In this document: positions 12,867 to 25,630 of the stretch, piece by piece | Numbering within the stretch: the first letter of the stretch is position 1 | Layout: each line of letters begins with the position of its first letter | Assembly: GCA_010015805.1 (NCBI GenBank) | Contig: ML978125.1 | Coordinates: 1,302,001-1,366,000 of the forward strand | Length of the DNA stretch: 64,000 nt | DNA from: Rhizodiscina lignyota | Lineage: Eukaryota > Ascomycota > Dothideomycetes > Aulographales > Rhizodiscinaceae | Direction: 5' to 3' | Notes under the pieces: generated by a model | The model's database searches: none | What the model saw: only the letters and a program-made list of their open reading frames with translations | What the model was told of the DNA's origin: nothing | Position numbers and translations under genes: made by a program

Positions 12867-13337
12867 CAACACCGCGAGATCTGCATTCATGCCCCAATCT
12901 CATTGACGGGTAGCTGCAGGATCCCGCTGTACTGCAAGATTCCCGAACAAGCGAAGTGCAACAACCACAATCACCAGTCGGCCACTGTCCCGCAACAAAT
13001 CATCGCTGCGCGCCATAAGAGTCATGTATGTCTTCAATATTGTTTGGAACATGCTAGGATCTTTGCAGGACCTGCAGCATCCCGTTCTCGGAGAGCCAGC
13101 GCAGTAAGCGCGTGAGCTGTGACAAAGTTTGGTCAATGCCACAGGTCAACTTCAGGGTATATATACAAAATGTGTTCTACCCTGAAATGTCTTCCTTTTC
13201 CTCATGGTCTGAGTTCCAGATAACCTCAAATGCGAAGTTCACTGTTGATTCTATAATCCGCCTTTAATCATTGCCGCGCAGAAACTGGAGCAGGTCTCCG
13301 CAGCGTCTCAGGAATCAACATTGGAGAAGTCTGCAGA
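12867..13337. other. Intergenic between two + strand genes
   Basis: This is 471 bases holding the 3' UTR of the CorA-like gene and the promoter of the CCCH gene. A TATATA element lies near 13159-13164, about 175 bases before the next ATG. I see no gene here. Confidence 0.45.
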
Positions 13338-15499
13338 ATGGCTTATACGCTTCCGACATCCGGTCCAAGAGCACAGGATGGACCCAAGCCCCAGTGGGTC
13401 CTCTCTCGCGGAAATGGAATCTTCACTCCACTAGTCCCTGTCGACGAGTTGCCCTCGTACGTCCAGCTCCAAGGAGCTCCGCGCGTGATTACCCTTCATC
13501 AGGCAAATGGAATGACACTCCTTGGAGAGCAGAAGCATACTAGCTTCTACGTTGCTGTTCCTGAGCATCAGCTCCCTATTCGACCGGCAGTATCGTGGTG
13601 CACATCTACGACCTATGGCTCATCTCCAGAATCCGTCAGCGGACATACGTTCCAGGCCCCTGGTGCACGCATTAGACAAGCATTGCACCAAAAAAGCTCT
13701 ATAATGTCAAGAGATATTCAACAACAGCACCAACAATCGAGCGACAGATCCCTTGATGTTGACGCCCGCAGGGCAGCCAGCGCGACACAATCAACGAACA
13801 GCAACGCTCTCGTGCATCATGACTCTACAGTTTGTAGCCTTCTGCGAACGATATACGTAGCTATGAAACTAACAGTCGGCAGAAGCCCTTTGTCGAAAGA
13901 ATCGCCTCCTGCAATGCCCCCCAGGTGGCCCAAGTCGGCAATCTTCCATACAACCAGCGTCCCCTTCCTCCGTCAGGTTTGGAGCCTGATGCCGCGAAGA
14001 AGGAGTACTGTACGCATTGGATCAGGACTGGCGAATGTGACTATATGCAACAGGGCTGTCTCTTCAAGCATGAAATTCCTAAGAGGAAGAAGCTGGAGGA
14101 GCTCGGTTTCCGAGATGTTCCAAAATGGTGGCGAGACCATCAAGCTGTGAAGCTCAAGAGAAGTGATTTGGTGCTGACTGAAGCACAAGAGAAAAATAAA
14201 TCCATATGCGCAGGGATGAAATCACAGCAACCTGGGGCTGATGACAGTGATTCGGAAGAGGAAGAGCTGCTTAAGACTGAGCACTCGCTCAAACCTCTAT
14301 TCAGCGCTGTACCTCTTCCTGTCATTCGCCCACGTACTTCAATTCCGCCAATAACAGTGAGGAAAGATAGCCCGACCTCATCAGACAATTCGCTCATCGA
14401 TCTGGACACTCCAGCTATGTCGCGTTCGAGCTCGCCAACTACGGTTATTGCTGGCCTCAGTGGAATGGCGTCGTCCAATGCAAGGAACAGGAGGACCTCG
14501 GCTACGTTTCGAAATAGCATCTTCATACCAGCTGGCGAAGCCTCATCTTCGTCTCTTTCAGAACTAAAGAAGCCTTGTCGAGACCACCGAAAGATCATTT
14601 CTTTACCGCCAACGAAGAGCAAGGGGTTGGATATTCGCAAAGACGCCGATGGCTTCGTCCACTATTTTCCCAGAACAGAAGACATTGCCGTGCCTTCCCG
14701 TACGACGAGTCCTCATCCCATTGAAGACAAGCTGACCCTGCAGGAATTGCAGCCTTCTCGCCACGAAGTGTCTGGGCCGCTGAAGGTTTATACTGGAATG
14801 AATCCGTACCTCCACGAAAAGCTCCAGGAGGAGAGTGGCTGGGAGCAGAAACAGAAGCACGAAGCTTCTCGTAACTCCAGAGTCGCTGAAACTCAACGCG
14901 ATCACGAACCTATAGGCCAGGGCATGGTCTCTGCAGTGACGCGTACATCACCGAGCATTCGTCGAGATCATCACTGTGCCGGAAACGAGAGAGGTAGAGT
15001 GACTCTGGCAGATGTGTCACCTGAGTTGGACTGTATCAGAAGCACAGTGGCATCAACTGCTGTCGCTCCAACTCCAAACAATAGCCCGACGGGTTCCATA
15101 TCTGGACTTGCAGCTTCAAAATACGCCACTTCTGCGAAGACCGACACTATCCCGACTGGGCCCAGCCAATCTGGAGGACGTCACACGAAGAGACAGTCAC
15201 TTGCACCAGCCAAGATTGAAACTCTGGCTCGAAATCATAAGGAAAAGCATGATACTCTGCGGCGCACTGAAAAACGTGGCAAGAATGACAGACACTTGTC
15301 AATGGCGAAGCAAAATGGGCTGAGGGTTGAAAAGGAGAGGGCAGAAAAGGCAGAGAATGAGGTGAGGGCATTGAAGGCGAAGCTCGCGATGAACAAAATG
15401 GAGAGGAGAAATGCGATAAGCGAGAAGAGTGACTGTGGTGATGTGGCGAATATAGACGTAGGCGAGGCTGCTGGTACTGGAGACTTCCTGAACACTTGA
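13338..15499 (+). CDS. CCCH zinc-finger protein with C-terminal coiled coil
   Basis: Exons 13338-13829 and 13883-15499 give 702 residues; the 53-base intron has a less usual GTTTGT donor. The N terminus (PQWVLSRGNGIFTPL...VDELP) matches a fungal family that combines this segment with a single zinc finger. The finger near residue 206 has the spacing C-x8-C-x6-C-x3-H (CTHWIRTGEC...GCLFKH) and is preceded by VGNLPYNQRPLPPSG. CCCH fingers usually bind RNA or tRNA. The middle is Ser/Thr-rich and likely disordered. The last ~90 residues are charged and form a probable coiled coil (KERAEKAENEVRALKAKLA). The specific function of the family is not known to me. Confidence 0.8.
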
Positions 15500-16238
15500 A
15501 TTCTGTGGCGGAAATTTTGGGGGTTTCATTTTTTTTATTGGGTTTATTTATGTGCAAAGAAAGGGGGAGTGTATTTATGCTAAGGCTGGTTCCTATTAGA
15601 AAGGCGTTTAACTGGAGACGGTCAGGGTAGGATATGTGTGGCATTTTCAATATTTCATTTCTCAATACCTCATAAACATTGTTAAACATTATATATATGC
15701 TATAAATTTCTAAATATCAGTAAACTGTCAACACTCACGAATAAAGTCCTGCTCTTGTACAGCGCGGTATTAGTCTCGAACTGGGAACTCATGTCTGGAT
15801 ATCATGTGTGCAAGGCGAACTGGTCGATGACTGAACTTTCTTGTTGTTTGAGGGAACTGGTCATTCATGGGCTTATAGTCAAGGGACTAGATGTTCGTGT
15901 GTAAGAACTGATCGCTTGATTTAAATCCGGTGCGAAATTAACATGAATTGAGTTGTGAGCTGTGCTGTGCACATAATGGTGGGGTAGCTTCTCGATAAGA
16001 TAAGATGAAATTGGCGTGGGTGTGCACAAGCCATGCCATTCCTGATCCCGCGCTGCGGCGCTAGTCGTTTTTAGGATACAAGTGATCGGACGCGTCTTGA
16101 CGCGCCCTCGTTGTCCACTTTACAACAATTCATCATTCATGACAATCAGTTTGACAATGAACTTGTTGAATTGAGCTGCGTGTATGAACCGTTTTCTAGG
16201 CATTGTTCGCACATTACTATATTAAATCTATTAGCGAC
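15500..16238. other. Intergenic between CCCH gene and mrc1
   Basis: This is 739 bases, AT-rich from about 15520 to 15730, consistent with a 3' UTR and terminator followed by the mrc1 promoter. I see no gene and no splice-consistent exon. Confidence 0.45.
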
Positions 16239-19200
16239 ATGTCAACTCCCTCTACTCCATCGCGCGCCGGTAGCGCGTCTCGCGTCTCATCTCCAGCTCA
16301 TGACCGCAAGGAATCGCCAATCGAACTCACGCCACGAAGTAAAATCAGGGCCATTCTTGCGAGAGTCGACGAAGACTCCGATGATGATCCAATGCCCATT
16401 ACACATCTACCTGCCGACGATGAAGCTACACGACCTGCAAAACAAGCCCCAACATCTGTGAGATTTGACGCGCAAAAGGACTTGATCGACGACGATTCAG
16501 AAGATTCAGAAGACGACATCCCTGTGAGAGCAAGAGGTGGATTGGCCGGAAGAATGACGGCGTCTACAATAACTAAGAGCAGAACTGCGGATAAAGGAGA
16601 AGATTCTGCACAGAGCGCGTATGCGCGTATCAAGAAGCAATTGCTTGGCTCGATGGAATCGGAGGGCACCGAACAAACGGCGAAGCCTCAAGTTGCAAAT
16701 GCTGACCCTTCTGACGCATCTGATGACGAGAGCCATGCGCCTCAGCCGAGGATTGGACGTCGAAAGCTCCTGCATAGACGACGCGCAGACTCCCCCTCAT
16801 CACCTCGGCCTAATAGATCCGCCCGATCTTCTCCAGGTTTATTCGTCTCGCCTGCTAAGAGCACCACAGGAGCAGAAAAGAGAACGCGTGACGATACCGA
16901 TTCGGATTCAGGGTCTGACTCTCTACCCGACGATCCTCTACGAGACGAGAAAATACTTGCATCAGTTGCGAAAAAGAGAGCTGAACGACAAGCTGCGGAA
17001 AAGGCTGCCAAAGCACGCAAACAAGCATCCTCCGATCCAATCTCGGTCGCTGAATCAGACAGCAATGATGAAGACGCTGCAGATGTTCGAGCGAAGTTCA
17101 CCCAAGAATCCAGACCAACAAGGAAGGCAAGCAAGAAGGCATTGTTGGAAATGCAAAGGGAAACACAACGTATGAGCAGGAATATGCAGCTTGAACATCA
17201 AGAAAAGACAAGAAAGAGATACTCTACAAAAGATCTGTTCCAGAAGTTCAACTTCCGCAAGAATATAGCAACTGCGGAGCAGCAGGAGAAGCCAAGGCAA
17301 GACAATGCTCAGACGGACAATGACGACACCTCCGCTCTCGAAGGGGGTTTGGGCTTAGGAGCATCATCGGAGGCCGAAGGGATAGTCAATGGTGAGGCCG
17401 AAACGCCGCCGACAAGCCCTCCCGCAGATTATGGCGAGTTGCTAAGAAAATCATCATCTTTAGCAACAGAGCAGACTAGGCCTCAGGCCAGTTTCACTGA
17501 TGACGAAGATAATGATTTGCCTGACATGGCCAAACTGCTATCGGAACCAGTGAAGAAGGTGAACAAGGGCAAGGGACGCGCAATTGAGCCAGACCCCGCA
17601 AGAATACCGCAATCGCTTCCAAGGACATTCAAGATTAACTTATCGGGGATCCAGGAGGGCGCTGATGTCGAGTTAGACTCGGACGACGACATGGACGACG
17701 CTGCCAGACCCAAGACTAAGAGCCGACTCCCCGTGTTTGACAAGCTCCCGGCCCAAAAAGCGAAAGAATCACATTCGCTGCTCGTCCAGCGTGCATTGGC
17801 CCATTTGACTTCTCCTGGCAGAGCGCCCACTGGCAAACGAAATGGAAAGCCTACGATGACAACGGCGCAAATGCAAGCTCATCTTCTACAGAGAGCACGT
17901 CAACAAGCCCTGCAGGAGAAGCAGAATCGTATCGAGCAGCTGCGAGCAAGAGGTGTTGTTGTACTCACAGAGGAAGAGAGGGAGCAGGAGCAAATGCAGT
18001 TGGAGAATATGCTCGAGAAAGCACGCGAGGAGGCGAGGCTACTGGCCAAGAAAGAAAAGAAAGCAAGGGAGAATGGAGAAGAATATCGAGGCGAAGGCGA
18101 TATTGACATGCTGAGCAGTGAGGAAGATGGAGAATGGGAAGGCGACGAGGATGGCGATGCGGATGAAAGCGGTGGAGAGGAAGATGAGCCAGAGGGGTTG
18201 GAACTCTCGGGCTCAGAGGAGGATGAAGAGGAAGAGGGGGAAGAAGAGGGTCGGGCTCCCAACCCTCTTTTTGATGACCAGGCCGATGAGGACGAGGGCG
18301 AGGACGAGGAAGACATTGTGGATGCGAAGCCAACTGGCGCCCATGAGGAGAATTCAGATGGCGATACATCGGTTCACGACGCAGTGCATCGCCAGGCATC
18401 ACGGCCTAAACCGCGTCACCGCCAAATCATTGACGACGACGATGACGATGAGAGCCAGACACCTTCTAAGCAACACGCAACTGCGCAGCCTAGTCAGAAT
18501 GACGAGATGGCCGCCTTTGGATTCGCAAAAATGGATACATCACCTGTGACCTTCACGCAAATGTTTGCTGGAAGCATGGCAGACCTTGACTCGCAGACGC
18601 AAGCAGACACATGGGATACCCAAGCCGAAAGAAATGCTGCTATGAACACCGAGTACGATTCTTTGGCATTCTTGAAGCAGCTGCCGCCTGCAACATTGCC
18701 TGATTTTCAAGCTGAGATGCCAGCAACTCAAATCGAAGATAGTCAGACCCAGGCTTCGGCTACACAGGATGCAGACACGCCGCTAATCAAGCTTGGTTTG
18801 TCGCAATTTGAATCACAGCAACAGTCCACCCTCTCTCCCTCACGGTTCTCTGAGATGCCGGATCCTACTCAAGATGCTGGCTTCGCAATGTCTCAGACAA
18901 TGCCTCAAGCTCCTCATTCGACAGTGGAGACGGTAGTGATCCCAGTCCCTGAAACTCCGGTTGCTGAGAAAAGGCGAGCCCGGCTACATCAGCGTAGGCG
19001 AGAGGCTACAGTTATGTCGGACCCTGATGAAGAGGAATGGGCATTCTCTGATGCCAATGGAAGAACGGAGGAACATCCAGTTGTGGAAGACCCTGTTCAG
19101 GCCCAAATGGATGCCTTTACCATGCTGCGCAAAGCTGCGAAGAAGAAGGCGAAAAAGGATGCCTTTGACAAGAAGAAAAGTGAAGCAAAAGGTATGGTCG

Positions 19201-20513
19201 ATGAACAAGCCGAGGAATCCGAGGACGAATATGCTGGCCTGGGAGGTGCGAGTGATGATGAAAGCACTGGTGAAGTCGACGAAGAGGTGCAGAAAATGAT
19301 GGATGACAGCCATGTGGAAGTGGACGAGAGGAAAATAGCTGCATTCTACGCGTATGTCGAACCATGAGCCGTTGATGATCGATACTAACACAACTAATTA
19401 CAGCGACAAAGCCAAGGTAGACAATGAGAAGGCTGTCAACAAGCTGTTCAACGATCTCACTACGGGAGCTCTTCGCCGAAGACACGGGGACGGTCTTGAC
19501 TTATCTGATAATGATGATGACGACCTTGCGGAAAGACGTAGACGGAAACAGAGAGAATTTGCGCGAAGAACGAAAGCGCTGCTTGAAGACGAGAAAATTG
19601 GAAAGATCGGTGAGTCTCTTTTCTGCCAGTAATAATCCGACACAAGGACTGACATGTTGAAGCCGAGAATCCGAAGAAACAAGCCTTCTTCCATGCTCTC
19701 GAGGATCGCGACTATGACGAAGACGTTGACTTCCTTGACGCACCTCCTGATCAAGCCTCGAATACTATTACCGACTCCCAGACAGATCCGCCTGCACCTG
19801 AAGCTACTCAGGACGTGACAATGGCTGGCGCTTTGGAGCCAGCGGCCATTCCATCTACCAACCCGCAGAAGCGCAAGGCTTCTGAGATGACTGGATCGAT
19901 GGCACATCGCCGTTCGGATCCTTCCAAGCGCGCTCGCAATTTGTCCGAGGTCCAAGAATCACTGTCCTTCCTTATTGACGAGCCAGAGTCTATTCCAGAC
20001 TCTCAGCTCTCAGATCAAGATTCAGAAGGCGAACACGATCAGATGCGGCCGCCTCCTCTTCGCCGCGATAGCCCCAGTTCGCGGCCAGTCGTGAACCGAT
20101 TGTCGCTTGCTTCGTTGACGGACTCTGCTCTCAACTCGGCCTCAAATAACGGTAATGCTCACACCAATGGCGTCAATATGGCTTTCCAGACGTCTGAAAA
20201 CGCAGCGCCAATATTCAAGGTCCCCACGCTTCTCCGACGTGCTACGAATCTTTCCACAACATCATCAACAACATCTACATCTAACAGTGGAAGGACAACC
20301 CCAACTGGCGTCGAGATTGCAGGCGTGAAGAGAGGGGGAAGCAAGAAGAGCAATATCCACTACCAGGCTCGGGAGGCAGAGAGACGGAAACTTGTAGAAG
20401 AAGCCGAAAGAAGGAGGAAGGAAGGGATGAGGAAGAAGATTACAGGACGAGGCCTAAGTGGGAGTGTATTGGGAAGACTGGCTGCAGGTAAAGGAAGCGG
20501 CGGTTTTGAATAG
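16239..20513 (+). CDS. mrc1: Mrc1/claspin-like mediator of the replication checkpoint
   Basis: Exons 16239-19351, 19404-19609 and 19663-20513 give 1389 residues; introns of 52 and 53 bases keep the frame. Mrc1 travels with the replisome, binds the Tof1-Csm3 fork-protection complex and, when phosphorylated on SQ/TQ sites, passes the Mec1/ATR signal to the Rad53/Cds1 kinase. The protein is highly charged and largely disordered. Conserved-looking segments are the KALLEMQRETQRMSRNMQL helix with STKDLFQKFNF, the acidic stretch, and the segment running across the first intron (KIAAFYADKAK...EKAVNKLFND) with LRRRHGDGLDL after it. Several TQ/SQ dipeptides lie between 18540 and 18910. The frame extends upstream only through a TTG, so the ATG at 16239 is used. 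Its stop is 45 bases from that of the convergent SDR. Confidence 0.88.
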
Positions 20514-20558
20514 ATCTTTGTGTATTCGAACGTTTGTTAACCTGCGTTGCTTCCGGAT

Positions 20559-21635
20559 TTACATCATCATTCTGAGCTTTAACAGATCCTTAGTCACGAT
20601 ATCATCCTTACGCCTGGTCAACTCTTCCAAGTCCCATCGTGCATCTATATAACGTCCAGAAAGCCATTCTCTTTTCTCTTTCGATAGCCAAACACAAAGA
20701 CCTCCACCGAGACCAATGTCGTCAATTGCAACTGTCGTTCGGTTGGTCAATACTGCTCTCGGAAGAAGTCAGTAGAACTTACTTTTCTCCCATCCTCTTC
20801 CTTTCGGCAACTCTTTTCCCATGTCTATCAAATATTAGTGTAAATTTCCCTTAATCTACTCCTTCAGGCATTCAAATTGGGGAGACGAACCAGTCATGAC
20901 GGTTCCTGGCTGTATCGCAAACGCGCAAACACCCTTCTCCTTATGTCCTTCGTGGACGTATTCTGTCATTCGTGCTGCTGCATATTTAGAGAGCGAGTAA
21001 CCCATTGCCATGAGTTTCGGATCGTAGTTGTGGAGCGAGGAAGATGTGACGACTATGACGGACTGAGGCGACTGCCACCCATCTCCTCCTTCGGCATTCG
21101 TTCCGGCAGCTTCTACCAAAGGTACAAGATACTTCAGCGCTCCAACGACGGCGAAAAGATTCACCTCGAATGTCTTCCTGAAGTCCGCCAGGTCTAACTG
21201 CTGCACGGTTTTGGGCCAATCCTCTGTTCCATCTGGGTTCTTCAACGGCGTCGTCGTAACACCCGCGTTCACCACTAGTGCATCAATTCGACCAAAATGC
21301 TGCTTCACTTCGTCTGCTAGCCTTTGCAGGTCTGCATCAGAACACACGTCACACTGTACACCACGCACGTCAACACCAGGGCAAGTTGCGGCATCGCGCA
21401 CATCAGCCACCGCGGCGCTGAGTGTGTCTTGCTGGCGGCCAGTGAGCACGATGCCAGAGGCACCAGCTCGAGCGTATGAAATGCCTGTGACTCGCCCGAT
21501 TCCTCGACTGGAACCAATGATAACAGCAACGAAAGGCTTGTGGAGAGTGGTATTGGATGGATCAGTTTGCTCGGAGACGGTGTGGTGGACTGGCGGGCAC
21601 CAATACGTAGTTGGATTACGGATTGCAGTAGACAT
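20559..21635 (-). CDS. Short-chain dehydrogenase/reductase (SDR)
   Basis: Exons 21635-20891, 20824-20783 and 20752-20559 give 326 residues. Exon 2 is only 42 bases and is needed to join the catalytic part to the family C terminus (GGGLCVWLSKEKREWLSGRY...), which is otherwise out of frame. The Rossmann fold shows GSSRGIGR (cofactor loop), NAG near the end of strand 4, a Ser-rich strand 5 (VTSSS) and YSLSK (catalytic Tyr and Lys). The substrate cannot be predicted. Cytosolic location is likely, as there is no signal peptide. It is convergent to mrc1 and upstream of a minus-strand dehydrogenase. Confidence 0.85.
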
Positions 21636-22151
21636 GATAAAAATTGTGAGCAGTGTGAGGTCTTGCGAATAGATAACGAGTAGATTATGTACACGGACGT
21701 TCCAAAGTACCTCGGGAAAGGGATTCCTGGATTTCCTGCCTGACACAGGTTACGTCTGTAACATTTACTTGAGATTTTGGACACCTCCCGCTAGGCTTTG
21801 CCCTGGCTAACTATGTATCACCGCCATGAACTCAGACGAGACCAGGGACTTGCATAGACTCAAAGGTCGCTTGAAGACAGACTATTTCGTGGGACTATTA
21901 TGCCAGAAAAGGAATAGCGCGAATCGGAGTTATTATTTCACTGGCCACCTTCTCCTGACTTTACTTCCCTCTAAGGAAGACAGAGATAGCTGCATAAAAG
22001 AAGTACTCCTTCAAGTCGTTAAATGTTTCAGAACATATCCCTGATTTAATTAATCAAATGCATCACAATTGCTCCAGACAAATTAAATTCACTTTATCAC
22101 CGCTTTCAGTACTTTGTTCTACACACAGTCTAATCTTGGAGAAGGGTGGCT
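21636..22151. other. Intergenic between two minus-strand genes
   Basis: This is 516 bases and should hold the SDR promoter and the 3' UTR of the next dehydrogenase. It is AT-rich around 22040-22110. I see no gene. Confidence 0.45.
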
Positions 22152-23201
22152 CTACTTTCGATTCAGTCCTCTCAATCTGTGCTCAAAGTCCTCCTTTGGA
22201 ATATCCTGCACCTTCTCTGTTTGTTTCAGCTTGACTCCCGACCTCTCCTCCCAGCCAACGAGCGCCTTTGTATGGTCCGCACTCGGTTCAACCCTGTCAA
22301 GTGAGTATTGCAGGTACCTCTTGACCAGGCCGGGCAACTCAGTCTCGAACTTGTTCTGCTCCATGAATTCTTCCGTGATACCGAGATCCTTGACCAACAA
22401 CGCCAAGCCAAAGCCACTGTTGTAGTTCCTCGTTAAGCCGTCACGCCTGAACGTATCGAGCGTGGGGAAGCATACGCCAGTACCAACGTTTAACACGTCG
22501 ATCATGGTCTGCGGATCCAGTCCAAATTTCTGGCCCATCACTAGACTATCGCTCAGCGCACAGATCGAGGACGCCATGATGTAGTTATTCAGGGTTTTCA
22601 TGGCATGGCCTGCGCCGAGAGGACCCATATGGAATACATAACCAGCCATAGTGTGGATGATAGGCTTAACGATCTCGAACGCTTCTGTGGAGTCTGAGCC
22701 GACTATGAGCGTAGACTCCCCGGCATCGGTGGCGTGCATATATGTTTGCGTGATGGGGCTGTCGATGAGCTGGAGATTGTGAGCAGCTAGTTCTTTTCCT
22801 AGCGCTACCGTGTCGTAAGGTGACGATGAAGAAGTATCGACGATAATTGTGCCTATCATCTATCAACAACTCGGGCCGCAGTTTCATTCGAAGAACAGAA
22901 GAGACGGACCAGCTTTCAAGTGCGGTGCAATCCCATCCTTTCCCAGCAACACTTCTCTTACGATTTTCCCTTGTGGGAGCATAGTAATAATGACTTCACA
23001 ATCAGAAAAAGCCTTTGGATCTCCATTTGAGGCCGTGGTGTTCTTCCATTCGGACACTGCGCGCTGGACTTTCGCCTTGTCAATATCGTGGACTACTAAA
23101 TTGTATCCTGCCTTTGGGAGATTTGAAGCCATTGAAAGGCCCGCATTACCGAGTCCCAAGTAGCCAACATTCTTGACGGACTGAACTCCGTTGGCGGCCA
23201 T
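22152..23201 (-). CDS. Beta-hydroxyacid dehydrogenase (3-hydroxyisobutyrate dehydrogenase-like), copy A
   Basis: Exons 23201-22910 and 22852-22152 give 330 residues, joined through a 57-base intron in the codon series HLKAG|TIIVDTSSS. The N-terminal Rossmann domain has GLGNAGLSMASNL (GxGxxG) and ITMLPQGKIV. The substrate-binding part has DTSSSSP and DSPITQ where the family usually has DAPVSGG. The catalytic helix has GAGHAMKTLNNY with the expected catalytic Lys and NN pair. The family oxidises beta-hydroxyacids such as 3-hydroxyisobutyrate or tartronate semialdehyde with NAD(P). The altered DAPVSGG motif suggests a different substrate. It is divergent from a clear paralog at 24091. Confidence 0.85.
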
Positions 23202-24090
23202 ATTGCTGCTCTGCGGCTTGGCTTGGATTGGATCAATTTCTAATGAAATATGATATAAGAAGAAAACCAATGATTGGAAAGAGTTGACAATCAACAAAAT
23301 TTGGATCACGAATTTCACATCAAATAATATCTCTACAAGAATACGTCTTACATGTCCGAATATCATGACGTGCGGTCTCGGAATACTCTCGTTGCCCTTC
23401 TGAGGGGAAACCGAGGAGTTGCCGTGATCCCCATTAGACCGATTCTACTACAACATGAAATGCAGGTACGTGGTGAGTATTACGGGCAATTCTGTTGTGG
23501 TAAAGCAGATCGCCGTCGTTCTCGTAAAAAAAGTACCCTGGCATATGAGAAGGGGTCATATCCTTGGGAATAAAGGTGAAGCACGTCGTTATTTACATAT
23601 GAGCTGAAAAATATGGCAAGGACAAGTGTGTAGTAGTAAATATGGACGCGATTTCGCATTTCGGAGGCGTCAGCCACGCATCCCAAGTTCTTGGCGCCAT
23701 CCCAGCCATCTTTTGCGTCCTCACTCCCCCAGACCATTTCCATCTTGCAACACCGTCCAGCTTATGTCCTTTGATGATACTACTAATGGAAGAACCCCAC
23801 ATGCTTCCGGGGAACAAGATCTGATGTACTCTACCACCCCACATTACCGCGAACACAGTTGCCGAAAGAGCCGTGTCAAGGTGTCCACGAAGTTGCCGAT
23901 TCGTACAAGGTACCGCCCATCAGCTAGGAGAGCCTCCTACTTTCGGAAGTGTGGGGTAATTCAATGTTTCGTTTATGAATGTGTTTGAAAGTTCAATGGA
24001 CGTTGTCATTCCTTCTCCCAAGTACCTAACCAAGCAGGATATTCTCGATACGCAAACATCCACTTCTCCTATTAACTTGTATCTTGGTCA
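23202..24090. promoter_or_regulatory. Divergent intergenic region between the paralogous dehydrogenases
   Basis: This is 889 bases and must contain both promoters. Short ORFs inside (for example 23642-23824 on +) have no recognisable features. I identified no specific operator. Confidence 0.45.
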
Positions 24091-25173
24091 ATGACAAATC
24101 AATCAGTACGAAAAGTGGCCTACGTGGGCCTTGGTTCCGCTGGATATCCACTGGCATCAACTTTAGCCAGACATGGCACATACGAGCTTGTTGTTCAAGA
24201 TGCTGATCCGCAACGAGCCAAGGAGTTTGTTCGCGAGCATAGCAATGCCACGGCAGCCACAAGTCCACAGGATTTTAGCGATGTTGATGTAGTTGTCACG
24301 ATGTTACCAAATGGCCAAATTGTGCGCGAGGTGTTATTCGGCGGCGATGGGTCCCAAGGCATAGCAAAGTCTTTGAAAGACGGTGCCGTAATTATCGACA
24401 CGTCTTCTTCTTCTCCACAACATACAAGAGAGACAGGGAAACTGCTACAGGATCTCAATTCGACTCTCGCCCTCGTGGACTCGCCAGTGACGCAAGAGTA
24501 CGCGTTTGCTCTCGCGAAAGGAGACGCCACGTTCATGGTGGGCTGTTCAAATGACGAAGCTCTTGAAAAGGCCATGCCCATACTAAAAGTAATGGGCAAG
24601 TACATTTTCGTCATGGGAGATCTAGGCGCAGGCCACGTGACGAAGACACTCAACAACTACACCAGCGCTGGGAGCATTCTGGCGCTTTGCGACGCGCTTA
24701 TCGCTGGCCAGCAGTGCGGACTAGATCCGGCGAAAATGATTGATGTGATGAACGTGGGAACCGGCGTGAATTTCAGCACAAAAGAGGGCTTCCGAACCGA
24801 TGCTCTAACACGTCGTTTCAAGTCTGGCTACCAGCTTGCGCTCCTCGTGAAGGACATGAGAATCGCAAAGGAAGTTATCGAGTCCACTGGTCTTCAGTCT
24901 CCTCTTGCCGATCTCATTGTCGAGTTGCTTTCAGATGCGAGCGAGGTTGCAGGAGAGGGCGCGGACCACACCTCTTGCATCCTGGGTTGGGAGAAGAAGG
25001 CTGGCATCCAACTGAAGCAGAGCCATTCCAGTGGGGCCGGGGTGGAGAATGGTGCCATATCGAAAGAAGACAATGACCCATTGGTTCTTGAGATTGACAA
25101 GCTCCTCGATCACCACGAATATTCTAAAAATGCCATCAGAATGGCAATTGCAACTCTCGAACGTCGTTTGTAA
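24091..25173 (+). CDS. Beta-hydroxyacid dehydrogenase, copy B (intronless)
   Basis: This single exon encodes 360 residues. It is clearly paralogous to copy A: GLGSAGYPLASTLARHG (cofactor loop), VTMLPNGQIVREVLFG, DTSSSSP, DSPVTQ, GAGHVTKTLNNY (catalytic Lys), and CGLDPAKMIDVMNVGTGV, which is nearly the same in copy A. Unlike copy A it has no intron, and it carries a ~35-residue C-terminal extension (SKEDNDPLVLEIDKLLDHH...). A divergent duplicate pair with intron loss or gain fits old tandem-inverted duplication. The substrate is unknown. Confidence 0.87.
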   Translation: MTNQSVRKVAYVGLGSAGYPLASTLARHGTYELVVQDADPQRAKEFVREHSNATAATSPQDFSDVDVVVTMLPNGQIVREVLFGGDGSQGIAKSLKDGAVIIDTSSSSPQHTRETGKLLQDLNSTLALVDSPVTQEYAFALAKGDATFMVGCSNDEALEKAMPILKVMGKYIFVMGDLGAGHVTKTLNNYTSAGSILALCDALIAGQQCGLDPAKMIDVMNVGTGVNFSTKEGFRTDALTRRFKSGYQLALLVKDMRIAKEVIESTGLQSPLADLIVELLSDASEVAGEGADHTSCILGWEKKAGIQLKQSHSSGAGVENGAISKEDNDPLVLEIDKLLDHHEYSKNAIRMAIATLERRL

Positions 25174-25630
25174 CTACAACCTCAACAGCCCAACTCGGAT
25201 TTTGTTTGGTTGTCAGCTATGCTTGAGTTTGAGTCGGACTGGGATATTCTCGATGCCATTCTTGTCATCGCGGTTCCTGTGTGATATTTTCTTTGTTAAC
25301 GGCGATAGTACAGGCTGTTGAAGCCGATTTGTACGCCCTTATATTCTCATAGATAAATGCATTGTAGTAAGTTCACAAAGGTTTCCTGCACGAGCGCTAA
25401 TCCTTCACATGTTAGCCGTCCTTTCGTGTTAGAGTTGCCCAGGTACGGCTGGCGCTTATCCACATGTTGTGACGTTTATCAAGTCCAGTGTTTATATTGT
25501 GTGTACAAGTTGGGCTATATATTCTTGACAAATCCACCACTTCTCTACTCCACTCTCCCGTCACTGGCAGTTTCCTACCACCTTCAGCCCTTCCACTTTG
25601 TCGCCACTTGAGAGCAACAGCCTTCCAATT
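25174..25630. other. Intergenic before the F-box-like gene
   Basis: This is 457 bases between two + strand genes, with no recognisable coding. Pyrimidine-rich tracts at 25540-25610 just before the ATG at 25631 look like a fungal 5' UTR. Confidence 0.4.

Noticed and set aside
15147-15689. 180-codon minus-strand ORF over the end of the CCCH gene
   Set aside because: It is antisense to the coiled-coil part of a well supported gene and low complexity.
17900-18402. Ser-rich and Pro/His-rich antisense ORFs in mrc1
   Set aside because: They are complements of the Glu/Asp/Lys-rich coding repeats of mrc1, a common source of false long ORFs.
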